A DNA stretch of 45,119 bases from Candidatus Buchananbacteria bacterium (GTDB taxonomy: Bacteria; Patescibacteriota; Patescibacteriia; Buchananbacterales; UBA6539): contig JAFGGX010000018.1 of assembly GCA_016930315.1 (NCBI GenBank), positions 1 through 45,119 of the forward strand, written 5' to 3'. Shown here piece after piece: positions 1-8,987 of this stretch. The position numbers were made by a program, and so were the translations under genes. Numbering within the stretch: the stretch's first letter is position 1; the number at the start of each line of letters is the position of its first letter. The notes beneath the pieces were generated by a model. That model was not told where the DNA came from, ran no database searches, and saw only the letters and a list, made by a program, of their open reading frames with translations.

Positions 1-1
1 G

Positions 2-2035
2 ATTGACCAAACAATCCTGCAGCAAATCCTTGATAAATTAGAGGCGCTTGATCGACGTCTTAAAAAACTTGAATCAGCCTCGACTGGTTTGGCACCCGAG
101 CCGGAAAAGCCGGTCTTGCAGGCTAAACCTGATCCGGCTGAATCTACCCAAACTCCGGCGGCTCCAGCTCTAGCGCCGAAGAAATCCAATTTTTCCGAAG
201 CCAAAATCGGTAAAGAGTGGTTTAATAAAATTGGTGCGCTATCAATTATCATTGGTGTTGTTTTGTTTATTGGTTACACTTTTCAATATTTAGGACTGGT
301 AGGAAAAATTGCGATTGGTTATCTAGTAGCCTTGGTTTTATTTGGCAGTGGTTGGTTTTTAGTAAAAAAATACAAGTCCTATGCGGATAGTTTGTTGGCT
401 ATCGGTTGGGCAATTGCTTATTTTACTACCTTTGCTACCCATTATATTAGTGCTTCTCGTATTATCGAAAGCGTCAATCTAAATTTATTTTTATTATTTA
501 TTGTTAGTGGCGGTTTGGCAATTTTTTCTTATTTTTATAAATCAGAGCGGTTTTCGGTAATGGCAATTTTGTTAGGAGCAATTAGTGCTATTATTAGTCC
601 AACTCCTTTTCTTAGTCTGATTGCCATTTTAGTTTTGATCCTTTATGCTGCCAGCCTGGCCATTGTAAAGAATTGGGCGGTCCTCGGATTTTCATCAGCC
701 GTAGTTAGCTACGTGACTTATTTTATCAGCTTTGATCGTCAAGGTTATTTCTATTCATTAGACATTTTTAAATTGGGAGCAATTTTTTTGACGATATATT
801 TTTTGTTGTTTGTTATTGCCAGTCTTTTTATGAAGCCGGGAATGTTTAAAGAAGATAAATATGCTGCTTCTTTAATTAGCTTTAATGCTTTTGCTTTTTT
901 TATTTTATTTTTAAGCCAACTCTATCATTTTTATCCGCAACAAGATGGAATTTTTACCACTATTTTTGGTTTGGCTTTATTAATGATTGCTTTGGTCAAT
1001 TATTTGTTTTTTAAAGAGAAAAAATATATCTGGTCTACTTATGGTTGGTTGGGTTGGGGATTTTTGACTTTGGCTATTCCATTGCAGCTGACCGGTACTT
1101 GGATTGCTGGCGTTTGGTTGGCAGAAGGGGCAGCTTTATTGGCGGTTGGTCTGCTTAATAATCGTCAGTCATTTATCAATAAGGGCGCAATTACTATTGG
1201 TTTGTTTTTGGTGCATCTTTTAGGATACGATATTTGGAAAGAAAATACTGTTGATATTTTTGGTCTAGCGGTTAAAAGTCGGGTGATATTTATTGTTTTT
1301 ACCACTTTTGTTTTTTTGGCAATTAGCTTGGTTTGGGAAAAAGCCCGACGGTTGCTATCAGAGCAGTTGAGTGTTTTGATTTTTTTACCTTGGCTGGCGG
1401 TTGCTTTAACGGTGATGCTCGGGTTTGTTTTAGATATTAATCGATATGTTTTGTCGGTGGCATTTTTGTCAGAAGGTTTTGTTATCTATCTGGTTGGGTT
1501 ACTTGCCAATCGGCAGCATTTAAGATTAATTGCTTTGTTGCCATTGTCTTGTTTTGCCTTGCGTTGGTTTGGCTTTGATTTTTTCTATTTAAAAGACGTT
1601 AGTTTAGGTTTATTCGGTAATTTAACTTATCTAACGGCCAATTCCGTTATTGCAATTATTATATTTTATTTCCTCTATACGGCGTCGCAATTCGATAGTA
1701 AATTAGGAGAAGAAGAAAAATCAATTGTTGATTTTTTTGCTCTAGGTGCTTCAATCATTTTAATTTTATTAACTTTTGTTAAAGGTAACGATAGATTAAT
1801 TAGTGTTTCTTGGACAGCTGAGGCTGGTTTAATTTTGACTGCCGGATTTATTTTTAAAAAAAGAATATTACGTTTAACCGGTATCGCTATATTGCTATTG
1901 GCGATACTTAGGGTCTTTATTATTGATTTGTCTTTCTTGGAAACAATTTATCGAATTATTTCTTTTATTATTTTGGGCGGAATATTAATGGCCGTTTCTT
2001 TCCTTTATACGAAATATAAAGATAAGATATTGTAG
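2..2035 (+). CDS. DUF2339-type multi-spanning membrane protein, 5'-truncated by window edge
   Basis: The reading frame is open to the first bases of the window. It starts with a short charged coiled-coil stretch (IDQTILQQILDKLEALDRR and on), then a Pro/Ala-rich linker, then a conserved-looking block (KIGKEWFNKIGALSIIIGVV). From there to the C terminus it is almost continuous hydrophobic helices, well over a dozen. This order of coiled coil, linker and many transmembrane segments is typical of DUF2339 'predicted membrane proteins', whose biochemical function is not established. A TTG at 89 could be read as a start, but the in-frame coiled coil upstream belongs to the family, so I treat the true start as lying outside the window. 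The gene ends with TAG at 2033-2035 and is followed by a hairpin terminator. Family call fairly confident; function unknown. Confidence 0.8.
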   Translation: MDQTILQQILDKLEALDRRLKKLESASTGLAPEPEKPVLQAKPDPAESTQTPAAPALAPKKSNFSEAKIGKEWFNKIGALSIIIGVVLFIGYTFQYLGLVGKIAIGYLVALVLFGSGWFLVKKYKSYADSLLAIGWAIAYFTTFATHYISASRIIESVNLNLFLLFIVSGGLAIFSYFYKSERFSVMAILLGAISAIISPTPFLSLIAILVLILYAASLAIVKNWAVLGFSSAVVSYVTYFISFDRQGYFYSLDIFKLGAIFLTIYFLLFVIASLFMKPGMFKEDKYAASLISFNAFAFFILFLSQLYHFYPQQDGIFTTIFGLALLMIALVNYLFFKEKKYIWSTYGWLGWGFLTLAIPLQLTGTWIAGVWLAEGAALLAVGLLNNRQSFINKGAITIGLFLVHLLGYDIWKENTVDIFGLAVKSRVIFIVFTTFVFLAISLVWEKARRLLSEQLSVLIFLPWLAVALTVMLGFVLDINRYVLSVAFLSEGFVIYLVGLLANRQHLRLIALLPLSCFALRWFGFDFFYLKDVSLGLFGNLTYLTANSVIAIIIFYFLYTASQFDSKLGEEEKSIVDFFALGASIILILLTFVKGNDRLISVSWTAEAGLILTAGFIFKKRILRLTGIAILLLAILRVFIIDLSFLETIYRIISFIILGGILMAVSFLYTKYKDKIL

Positions 2036-2056
2036 TTTTTGGGTAATAATTGTCAT

Positions 2057-2087
2057 AAAAAATGGTCAGTTTATCTGGCTATTTTTT
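2057..2087 (+). terminator. Rho-independent terminator after DUF2339 gene
   Basis: A 13-bp A-start stem (2057-2069) pairs with 2075-2087 through a 5-base loop, with two G-T wobbles. The right arm itself ends in six T, followed by more T. The A-rich left arm makes it readable in both directions. Confidence 0.75.
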
Positions 2088-2110
2088 GTTTTTTAAAATA
2101 TCACTAATTT

Positions 2111-2119
2111 TGCTATAAT
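2111..2119 (+). promoter_or_regulatory. Extended -10 promoter for the helicase gene
   Basis: TGCTATAAT matches the extended -10 consensus (TGnTATAAT) and lies 38 bases before the helicase ATG. No convincing -35 box is seen at normal spacing, as expected for extended -10 promoters. The same TGnTATAAT form recurs at 13541 and 27230. Confidence 0.6.
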
Positions 2120-2157
2120 CAATCAGTGCTTATTATCCACTCACCAAAAAATAATCA

Positions 2158-3519
2158 ATGAAACAAGCGGAAGCGGAAGAAATCTTGAAAATGGGCCATA
2201 ATGTCTTGCTCACCGGACCGGCCGGTTGCGGCAAGACTTTTTTATTGAATCGCTATATCAAATACCTTAAAGACCATGGTATTGACGTGGGTGTGACTGC
2301 TTCAACCGGGCTGGCTGCTTCGCATTTAAATGGCCGGACCATTCATTCGTGGTCGGGGATTAACGTGGCCAAATCAATTACAGATTTGAACATGAAAAAG
2401 TTACTCAAAAATAATCGGCTCAGGAGTCGAGTGCGCGCCGCTAAGGTTTTAGTGATCGACGAAGTTTCGATGTTAAGCGCTACCCAGCTGGATTTAATTA
2501 ATTATGTTTGTCAGGCGTTTAAACAAGACATTCGGCCGTTTGGTAATTTGCAAATTGTGCTTTGTGGTGATTTTTTTCAGCTGCCGCCGATTGGTCGGGG
2601 TGATTCGGCGGATAGTCGATTTGTGACTGAATCAATTGTTTGGCCGCAGATGGATTTAAAAATTTGTTATTTGGAAGAACAACATCGCCAACAAGACGGT
2701 GAATTTTTAGAAATTTTAGAAAATATCAGAGCGGCGCGCAGCAGTCCAAAAATTTTTGAAACTTTACAGCGGCGATTAAACGAACCGTTAAAAACTAAAA
2801 TTCGGCCCACTAAATTGTATACGCACAAAGCTGATGTGGGGGCCGAAAACGATGTTGAGTTAAATAAATTGCCGGGCCAGTCCGAAACTTATTTAATGAA
2901 TTCCAATGGACCCAGCCGGTTGGTGAAAAGTTTAAAAGAAAGTTATTGCTTGGCCGCCGAAACTTTAGTTTTAAAAAAAGGGGCGGTAGTAATGTTTGTT
3001 AAAAATAATTTTGAGCGTGGGTATATTAATGGCAATTTGGGCAAAGTGGTTGATTTTGATTTTGCCACTCGGCTGCCGATTGTCGAAACTTTTAACGGTC
3101 AGCGGATTTTGGCCGAACCGGAAAGTTGGGGAGTGGAAGAAGGCGACAAAATTATCGCTTCGGTTTGCCAGGTGCCACTGCGACTGGCTTGGGCCATTAC
3201 AGTTCATAAAAGTCAGGGGATGACTTTGGATTGCGCCGAGATTGATTTAAGCAAATCTTTTGCTTTTGGGATGGGTTATGTGGCAATGTCTCGGGTGCGG
3301 TCGTTTGCGGCCATGAAATTAATTGGTTTAAATAAATTGGCGTTGCAAGTTGATAAAAAGGTGGTTGCGTTCGATAAAACTTTGCGTAAAAAATCAGCTC
3401 AGGATTTAAAAATGGTATTAAAAAAAGCCAAAACCGAAATCGAAAAATTAAAGGCAGGGTTCATTAAGGAAAATAAAGAAGGTTTTGTGGAAGATAATTT
3501 ATTTGGTGATTTTGTTTGA
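2158..3519 (+). CDS. PIF1-like superfamily 1B DNA helicase
   Basis: This ATP-dependent 5'-3' DNA helicase is of the PIF1/RecD-like SF1B group. Walker A is GPAGCGKT (residues 20-27). Motif Ia is TASTGLAA (about 48-55) and Walker B is IDEVSML (100-106). Motif III is GDFFQLPP (137-144), followed by EEQHRQ (173-178). Near the C terminus are HKSQGMTLD and a motif VI of GYVAMSRVRS. All nucleotide-binding motifs are intact. At 453 residues it is a compact bacterial PIF1, with a short Lys-rich C-terminal tail after the helicase core. It stands alone behind its own extended -10 promoter, with no clear Shine-Dalgarno. A role in replication-fork or recombination intermediates is inferred from the family. 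The last codons lie in a duplicated 22-bp segment (see the repeat at 3495). Confidence 0.9.
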   Translation: MKQAEAEEILKMGHNVLLTGPAGCGKTFLLNRYIKYLKDHGIDVGVTASTGLAASHLNGRTIHSWSGINVAKSITDLNMKKLLKNNRLRSRVRAAKVLVIDEVSMLSATQLDLINYVCQAFKQDIRPFGNLQIVLCGDFFQLPPIGRGDSADSRFVTESIVWPQMDLKICYLEEQHRQQDGEFLEILENIRAARSSPKIFETLQRRLNEPLKTKIRPTKLYTHKADVGAENDVELNKLPGQSETYLMNSNGPSRLVKSLKESYCLAAETLVLKKGAVVMFVKNNFERGYINGNLGKVVDFDFATRLPIVETFNGQRILAEPESWGVEEGDKIIASVCQVPLRLAWAITVHKSQGMTLDCAEIDLSKSFAFGMGYVAMSRVRSFAAMKLIGLNKLALQVDKKVVAFDKTLRKKSAQDLKMVLKKAKTEIEKLKAGFIKENKEGFVEDNLFGDFV

Positions 3520-3561
3520 ATATTTTTTAGAAAAAATATTAATTTATTTGGTGATTTTGTT
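3495..3561. repeat. 22-bp direct repeat flanking a perfect AT palindrome
   Basis: An identical 22-bp segment occurs at 3495-3516 (last codons of the helicase gene) and again at 3540-3561. Between them 3519-3538 form a perfect inverted repeat (10-bp arms AATATTTTTT/AAAAAATATT around AG). The hairpin could act as a weak terminator. The duplication looks like a local slippage or repair event. Confidence 0.8.
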
Positions 3562-3606
3562 ACTTTTGGTAAAAAGTTTTTATTTTATAAATTATTTTTT
3601 TTGAGA

Positions 3607-3612
3607 TATAAT
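3607..3612 (+). promoter_or_regulatory. -10 box for the YibE/F gene
   Basis: A perfect TATAAT lies 37 bases before the ATG at 3650, in very AT-rich sequence. No clear -35 is seen. Confidence 0.4.
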
Positions 3613-3649
3613 TATTTGTAGTTAAAAATAGATAATTAGATATAAAATT

Positions 3650-4765
3650 ATGAAGATTAGAATTTTATCGTTAGTGATTGTTTTTCTGTGTTTTTTTCCG
3701 CCCTCAGTCTCAGCAGCTCAAGAACAAGCCAGTGATGAGATTTTTAAGGCTAAAGTAGTGGAGATATTAGAAAATAATAAAATCGTTCATGATGACGGCT
3801 CAGTTTCAATTCAGCAAAAAATGAAGCTACGAGGTTTAGATGGCAATTGGAATGATCAAGAAATAATTTTTGATGGTACTCAATTTGACGTTTTATCGGC
3901 CAGTGAATATGGGGTGGGGGATAAGGTTTTAGTTAGTCATAGCTTAAGGCCAGATGGCCAATCTGATTTTTATATTGTTGGTTTTTCCAGAAGCCCGGCT
4001 CTTTATTGGTTGGGTGTTTTGTTTGCGTTTGTTGTTTTGGTAGTCGGGCGTTTAAAAGGGGCTAGGTCTTTAGTGGTTTTATTTTTAACTTTTTTTATTA
4101 TTTTAAAATTTATTATTCCTAAAATTTTAGCTGGTGCTAGCCCATTATTTATTAGTATAGTTGGTTCTTTTTTGATTTTGATTTTAGCAATTTATATTAC
4201 CGAAGGGTTTAAAAAAACTTCTACAGTTGCTATATTTTCAATTTTAATTTCTTTAATTTTAACGGGACTGTTATCAACTTATTTTTCCACCCTGACTAGG
4301 TTGACTGGCTTTGCTAGCGAAGAGGCAATGTATTTGGTTGGTCTTCAGGGCGGGTTTATAAATGTTAAAGGGCTTTTGTTGGCTGGCATTATTATTGGCG
4401 CTTTGGGTGTTTTGGATGATGTGGCTATTTCTCAGGTGATGCTGGTTAAAGAGTTGAAGTTGTCAAATCCAGATTCATCAAATTATCAAATTTATGTTCA
4501 AGCGATGAGGGTTGGTATTTCGCATCTTAGTTCTATGGTTAATACTTTATTTTTGGCCTATGCCGGTGTTTCTTTACCATTGTTGATTTTATTTAGCCTT
4601 AAGCAACCGCCATTTTTGACTTTTGGCCAAATCATTGACAATGAAATGGTTGCCACTGAAATTGTCCGGGCATTGGTTGGCAGTATTGGCTTAATTTTAG
4701 CTGTACCGATTACGACTTTTTTAGCTTCTTATTTTATTAAGCATCAAAAAAGTAGTAGTAACTGA
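3650..4765 (+). CDS. YibE/F-like multi-pass membrane protein
   Basis: The protein has an N-terminal signal or anchor (residues 6-23), then a soluble extracytoplasmic domain to about residue 115 (beta-rich, OB-like by appearance). About seven hydrophobic helices follow. The hallmark GALGVLDDVAISQ (about residues 250-262) is the conserved YibE/F family signature. The 371-residue length fits the family. YibE/F proteins are predicted membrane transporters or permeases of unknown substrate; nothing in the sequence identifies one here. The gene has its own -10 box upstream. It is 65 bases ahead of a secreted surface protein on the same strand. Confidence 0.85.
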   Translation: MKIRILSLVIVFLCFFPPSVSAAQEQASDEIFKAKVVEILENNKIVHDDGSVSIQQKMKLRGLDGNWNDQEIIFDGTQFDVLSASEYGVGDKVLVSHSLRPDGQSDFYIVGFSRSPALYWLGVLFAFVVLVVGRLKGARSLVVLFLTFFIILKFIIPKILAGASPLFISIVGSFLILILAIYITEGFKKTSTVAIFSILISLILTGLLSTYFSTLTRLTGFASEEAMYLVGLQGGFINVKGLLLAGIIIGALGVLDDVAISQVMLVKELKLSNPDSSNYQIYVQAMRVGISHLSSMVNTLFLAYAGVSLPLLILFSLKQPPFLTFGQIIDNEMVATEIVRALVGSIGLILAVPITTFLASYFIKHQKSSSN

Positions 4766-4830
4766 TGTTTGATGATTATTTGACAATGTTGTAAAATATT
4801 AGTGTCTAAATTTTTTAAAATCAAAACTAT

Positions 4831-7341
4831 ATGACAAAAAAAATTACTTCGTTTACTTTGGCCGCCGCTTTTGTGGTTTCGGCCGTGTTTTGCTTTGGTT
4901 TGTCGGCTAAGGCCGCTTCAAGCTATAGCGGTAAATTAATTAAGATGAATGGTTTGAGCACCGTTTATTACGTTGCCTCTGACGGCAATCGTTATGTTTT
5001 TCCTAACGAAAAAATTTATAAATCGTGGTTTTCTAATTTTGGCAGCGTGCTAACGATTGGCGCTGATGAATTGCAGGACATACCGTTGAAAGGTAATATT
5101 TTGTATCGACCGGGTGTGGTGTTGGTTAAAGTAGACAGCGATCCAAAAATTTATGCGGTGACTAAAAATGGAGTTTTAAGATGGTTGCAAAATGATGCAG
5201 TCGCTCAAGCTTTGTATGGTAATAATTGGAAATTGTTAATTGACAGTTTGCCTGATTCTTTTTTCTTTAATTATCAAGTTGGTAGCCCAATTGCTAATGT
5301 CGGTGATTATAACCCTAGTCAAGAAGTCGAAGATGTCAAAACCATTGAAGCCGATATTAATTTAGCCCCGGGCAACGCCAAGGTTTCTGATACGGGCAAA
5401 TGTCAGATTGTCGGTGGGGTGAGAAGTTGTAAACCTGGTCAAGCCACTACCGATAATAACACTAACAATAATACAAATTCAGTGGTTGATAAGACTAGTC
5501 CCTACATCACCAGCATTGCGGTTGCTAATGGCGGCAATATTGGTTATGTCGACGCTGGGGATTCGATTACTATTACTTTTAGCGAACCGATTAACCCAAA
5601 AACAATTAATGGCAGTTTAGTGGCTGGTGGTAGCGTTAGTAATATTGCCTATGCCAGTCCAGGCGGAGTGAGAATTTATTCCTCGGGTAAAATTGATGTT
5701 AACAGCATTATTAGTTTTGATATTGGCTCGGTTAATACGGCCGAAACTTATTTGGTTCGGTTAAATTTAAATTCGGCCGGCAAAGTTTTAACCGTGACTT
5801 TAACCAGCGGTAATGACGATCAAATTATTAATGAAGCTTTCAGTAAGGCCGTTCAAGTTGGTGGTCAGGTTGAAGATTTGGCTGACAATGTAATGACTAG
5901 CCAAGAAAATGTTGTTTATCCAACCGGTACTTTTGGTGGTAATGTTGATGATGGCTCCACTCCTTATATTAAATCAATTGTGGTGGAAAACGGTGGTAAA
6001 GATGGTTATATTGATATTGACGATTCAATTGCCATTACTTTTAGCGAACCAATTGATCCGCAATCGGTTAATACTAATTTGGAACGCGGCGGTTATGTCA
6101 GTTCTATTAATGACTCAGAAGTTGCCGGTTTAAGTATCTATTCTAAGGAATTTAACATCAACGGCATCGCCAGTTTCTATATCGGTTCGGTTTCCGGCTC
6201 CGGCACTTTTGTTTCTAAGGTGGCTTTAAATGAGGATGGTGATGTTCTAACTATTACCATTACCAGCGGTAATTCAATTGTTATCTGGGATGATAATTTC
6301 ACTAACGCCAACCAAATTAGTGGAACAATAACCGACTGCTCTGGCAACAAAATGAAGTCTAACTCAAGCCTTGCTAATCCAGTTGGTACTTTTGGTGGTA
6401 GTTTGTTAGACGAGGCCAACGCCGGCCCGGTCATTACCGGCATTAATGTCTCCAATGGTGGTAGTGATGGGTATATTGATGTTAATGATAGCATTGTGAT
6501 TACTTTTGATAAGCCAATTGATCCGCAGTCAATTCATACCAGCTTGAATGAAGGTGCTTCGGTTTCCGATATTGCTTATTCTAAGCGCGGCGGAGTTCAG
6601 GTTAATTCCGATGGTTTGGTAACGATTACAGATATTGCCAGTTTTGATATGGGTTCGGTTAGTCAATCCGGTACTTTTACCGACAAAATTGCTTTGAATT
6701 CTTCTGGTAAAGTTTTAACCATTACTTTAACCAGTGGTAATGATCTAAAAATTACCAAAGAAAATTTTGGCAATACTAATCAGGTTGGTGGAGCCGTGAC
6801 TGATTGGGAAGATCACAAAATGGTTGCTAAATCTAATATCTTTGAACCAACCGGTACTTTTGGTGGAGTTTATGGCTATACCGGCACTGATGATGGTTTT
6901 GCGCCAAAAATTAATTCGATTCAAATTACTAATGGCGGCGCTAACGGTTATATTGATGTTGGCGATTCAATTGCTATTACTTTTAGCGAACCAATTGATC
7001 CGGAAATTATTGATAGTAGCTTGCATGAAGGTCAATCAATTAATGGAGTTGCTTATTCAAAGACTGCTGGCGTGAGTGTGTTTCCAACTGGTTTGATGTA
7101 TATTCAAGATATTGCCAGCCTCGATGTTGGCACTGTTGCCGGTTCTGGTGTTTTTGGTTCTCGAGTGGCTTTGAATTCAGCCGGTGATGTTTTAACTATC
7201 ACGTTAACTAGCGGCAGTTCGGTTCAAATCACCAACAAGAATTTTAGCGATTCCAAGCAAACCGGCGGGGTGATTGAAGATTTAAGCGGTAATAAAATGA
7301 ATAGTAATTCTAATCTCGGTAATCCGGGCGGAGGTTTCTAG
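4831..7341 (+). CDS. Secreted surface protein: N-terminal YVFPNE module plus four Ig-like repeats
   Basis: A signal peptide (about residues 1-28, ending AKA) is followed by a module at about 32-155 with the pattern YVFPNExxYxxWxxxFGSV. The same module is in the larger surface protein at 32900. A low-complexity Asn/Thr linker (about 205-220) follows. Then come four tandem repeats of about 150-160 residues, starting near 225, 377, 533 and 692. Each opens with an 'I.V.NGG..GYID..DSI.ITF..PI.P' core and closes with a TGTFGG-like motif. The cores resemble SbsA/Big-type Ig-like domains of Gram-positive surface proteins. No cell-wall anchor, Cys lipobox or C-terminal transmembrane helix is visible, so retention at the surface is inferred. 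A TTGACA at 4780 has no convincing -10 at standard spacing. A hairpin terminator follows. Function (S-layer component, adhesin or sheath) is unproven. Confidence 0.8.
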   Translation: MTKKITSFTLAAAFVVSAVFCFGLSAKAASSYSGKLIKMNGLSTVYYVASDGNRYVFPNEKIYKSWFSNFGSVLTIGADELQDIPLKGNILYRPGVVLVKVDSDPKIYAVTKNGVLRWLQNDAVAQALYGNNWKLLIDSLPDSFFFNYQVGSPIANVGDYNPSQEVEDVKTIEADINLAPGNAKVSDTGKCQIVGGVRSCKPGQATTDNNTNNNTNSVVDKTSPYITSIAVANGGNIGYVDAGDSITITFSEPINPKTINGSLVAGGSVSNIAYASPGGVRIYSSGKIDVNSIISFDIGSVNTAETYLVRLNLNSAGKVLTVTLTSGNDDQIINEAFSKAVQVGGQVEDLADNVMTSQENVVYPTGTFGGNVDDGSTPYIKSIVVENGGKDGYIDIDDSIAITFSEPIDPQSVNTNLERGGYVSSINDSEVAGLSIYSKEFNINGIASFYIGSVSGSGTFVSKVALNEDGDVLTITITSGNSIVIWDDNFTNANQISGTITDCSGNKMKSNSSLANPVGTFGGSLLDEANAGPVITGINVSNGGSDGYIDVNDSIVITFDKPIDPQSIHTSLNEGASVSDIAYSKRGGVQVNSDGLVTITDIASFDMGSVSQSGTFTDKIALNSSGKVLTITLTSGNDLKITKENFGNTNQVGGAVTDWEDHKMVAKSNIFEPTGTFGGVYGYTGTDDGFAPKINSIQITNGGANGYIDVGDSIAITFSEPIDPEIIDSSLHEGQSINGVAYSKTAGVSVFPTGLMYIQDIASLDVGTVAGSGVFGSRVALNSAGDVLTITLTSGSSVQITNKNFSDSKQTGGVIEDLSGNKMNSNSNLGNPGGGF

Positions 7342-7364
7342 AATTTATCAGTGATTAAAAATTT

Positions 7365-7399
7365 AAAAAACAGTTCTGCTAAAAGTGGGACTGTTTTTT
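7365..7399 (+). terminator. Rho-independent terminator after the four-repeat surface gene
   Basis: A 12-bp stem (7365-7376 with 7388-7399, one G-T wobble) encloses an 11-base loop. The 3' arm ends in six T. Confidence 0.8.
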
Positions 7400-7442
7400 A
7401 AATTGGTTGCTTTGGTTGCTTTTAACAAACCAATTATTGTTA

Positions 7443-7549
7443 TTTCGACTGAGTTATGACAAAGACTGGTGGAGCGGAGAAATCCCATCTTAATGATTTT
7501 ACCTTAGATCTCTCGACTCCACTCCGCCAAAAATAAAGCTCGCTCGAAA
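7443..7549. repeat. REP/MITE-like intergenic palindromic element
   Basis: The element has imperfect terminal inverted repeats: 7443-7453 TTTCGACTGAG against the complement of 7539-7549 CTCGCTCGAAA, two mismatches. An inner inverted pair is GGTGGAGCGGAG (7469-7480) against CTCCACTCCGCC (7517-7528). It is more GC-rich than its surroundings, lies wholly between genes and has no ORF. The style matches dispersed intergenic repeats common in many genomes. A second copy is not present in this window, so dispersal is inferred. Confidence 0.55.
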
Positions 7550-7601
7550 TGGCAAGAAAATGTTTTAGATTTAAAAGGTTTTATTTTTTTCAGGTCTGAG
7601 T

Positions 7602-7607
7602 TATACT
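7602..7607 (+). promoter_or_regulatory. -10 box with start codon at the predicted transcription start
   Basis: TATACT ends seven bases before the ATG at 7615. Transcription would start at or next to the start codon and give a leaderless or near-leaderless mRNA. Confidence 0.4.
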
Positions 7608-7614
7608 TAAAAAT

Positions 7615-8979
7615 ATGAAAATCTCATTTCACGGAGCCGTCAGAGAAGTCACCGGCTCTTGTCATTTAATTCAAGCGGGCGAAACTAAATTTTTGCTTGA
7701 TTGCGGCATGTTTCAGGGTTCAAATTTTGCCGAAGAGCGCAACAACGATCAATTTGGCTTTGACCCAATGTCAATTGATTTTGTTTTACTCACTCACGCC
7801 CATGCCGATCATTGCGGCCGGTTGCCAAAATTAGTCCACGATGGGTTTAAAGGCAAAATTTTTTCTACTCCGCCAACCAAGGATTTTGCCGCTGTGATGT
7901 TGGCTGATTCCGCTCGAGTAATTGCCGAGGAAGCTAGGGAGCAGGGCCGGTTACCACATTATACTTTAAACGATGTTAAAAAAGCCTTGCAACTTTTTGA
8001 AACGGTTGATTATCGTCAAGAAAAACAAGTGACTGAAAATATTAAAGTAGTTTTTCGTGATGCCGGCCATATTTTAGGCTCGGCTTTTTTGGAAATTTAT
8101 GTCACTGAAAATGGTCAAGAAAAAAAGTTAGTTTTTTCTGGTGATTTAGGCAATCCGCCCGTGCCATTACTGAAAGACACAGAATTTATTGACAGCGCTG
8201 ACGTGGTAATTACCGAATCAACTTATGGCAGCCGAATCCACGAACCCAGCGCCGAACGCTTAAAAATGTTACGAGAAATTTTTACCCGCACTATCAAGGG
8301 CGGGGGAGTTTTAATGATCCCGGCCTTTGCCTTGGAAAGAACTCAAGAATTACTCTACGAACTTAATTATTTAGTAGAAAATCATCAAGTGCCCAGAGCA
8401 CCAGTTTTTGTTGATAGTCCGTTAGCTATTAAAGCCACTACAGTTTATAAAAAATATGCCAAAGATTACGATCGGGCTTCGCGTAAATTAATTGAAAGCG
8501 GTGATGATTTGTTTAATTTCCCGGGCTTAAGCTATACAAGCAGTGGTCGTAGTTCAATGGCAATTAGAAAGATTAAAGCGCCGAAAGTAATTATCGCCGG
8601 CAGTGGCATGTGTACCGGTGGGCGGATTGGTTATCATCTACGCGATTATTTGAGTGATGCTAAAAGTCAGTTATTAATTATTGGCTATCAGGCTCAAGGC
8701 AGTTTGGGCCGGCGATTGCTTGATGGTGAAAAAAGAGTGGAGATTTTTAAAACCCTAGTTGATGTTAAGGCTAGGGTTTCAGCGGTTGGTGCTTATTCGG
8801 CCCATGCTGATCAGCTGAAACTGCTCAAATGGATTGGAGCGATGAAAAAAAATAAACCTAAAAAGATATTTTTGATTCATGGGGAGCTGTCGGCTAATCA
8901 GGGTTTAGCGAAGCGCATTAATCAGCAATTAAAGCTGCCAACCACTATTCCAGTTTATGGCCAAACCTACGAGATTTAG
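7615..8979 (+). CDS. Beta-CASP metallo-beta-lactamase-fold RNA hydrolase
   Basis: This is a CPSF-73/Ysh1-like bacterial beta-CASP nuclease. Metal ligands are visible: HAHADH at residues 61-66 (motif 2), the DAGHILGSA histidine (motif 3) and FSGDLGN (motif 4). The beta-CASP signatures follow: TESTYGSR, the SGMCTGGR segment, AYSAHADQ and the C-terminal FLIHGE. All zinc-binding positions look intact. At 454 residues it has the usual length for the stand-alone MBL/beta-CASP form. It lacks the C-terminal domain of RNase J, so an RNA-processing or decay role is likely but its substrate is not defined. It is preceded by a REP-like element and a -10 box directly abutting the ATG, and followed by a very long perfect hairpin. 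Confidence 0.9.
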   Translation: MKISFHGAVREVTGSCHLIQAGETKFLLDCGMFQGSNFAEERNNDQFGFDPMSIDFVLLTHAHADHCGRLPKLVHDGFKGKIFSTPPTKDFAAVMLADSARVIAEEAREQGRLPHYTLNDVKKALQLFETVDYRQEKQVTENIKVVFRDAGHILGSAFLEIYVTENGQEKKLVFSGDLGNPPVPLLKDTEFIDSADVVITESTYGSRIHEPSAERLKMLREIFTRTIKGGGVLMIPAFALERTQELLYELNYLVENHQVPRAPVFVDSPLAIKATTVYKKYAKDYDRASRKLIESGDDLFNFPGLSYTSSGRSSMAIRKIKAPKVIIAGSGMCTGGRIGYHLRDYLSDAKSQLLIIGYQAQGSLGRRLLDGEKRVEIFKTLVDVKARVSAVGAYSAHADQLKLLKWIGAMKKNKPKKIFLIHGELSANQGLAKRINQQLKLPTTIPVYGQTYEI

Positions 8980-8987
8980 TTTAAAAA

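Noticed and set aside
4780-4785. TTGACA as the promoter of the four-repeat surface gene
   Set aside because: No acceptable -10 at 16-18 bases. TAAAAT is only six bases away. Not listed as a feature.
5500-7341. Regular repeats considered as a CRISPR-like or tandem DNA array
   Set aside because: The repeats are about 460 bases, in frame, and encode Ig-like domains. No short direct repeats with spacers occur anywhere in the window.
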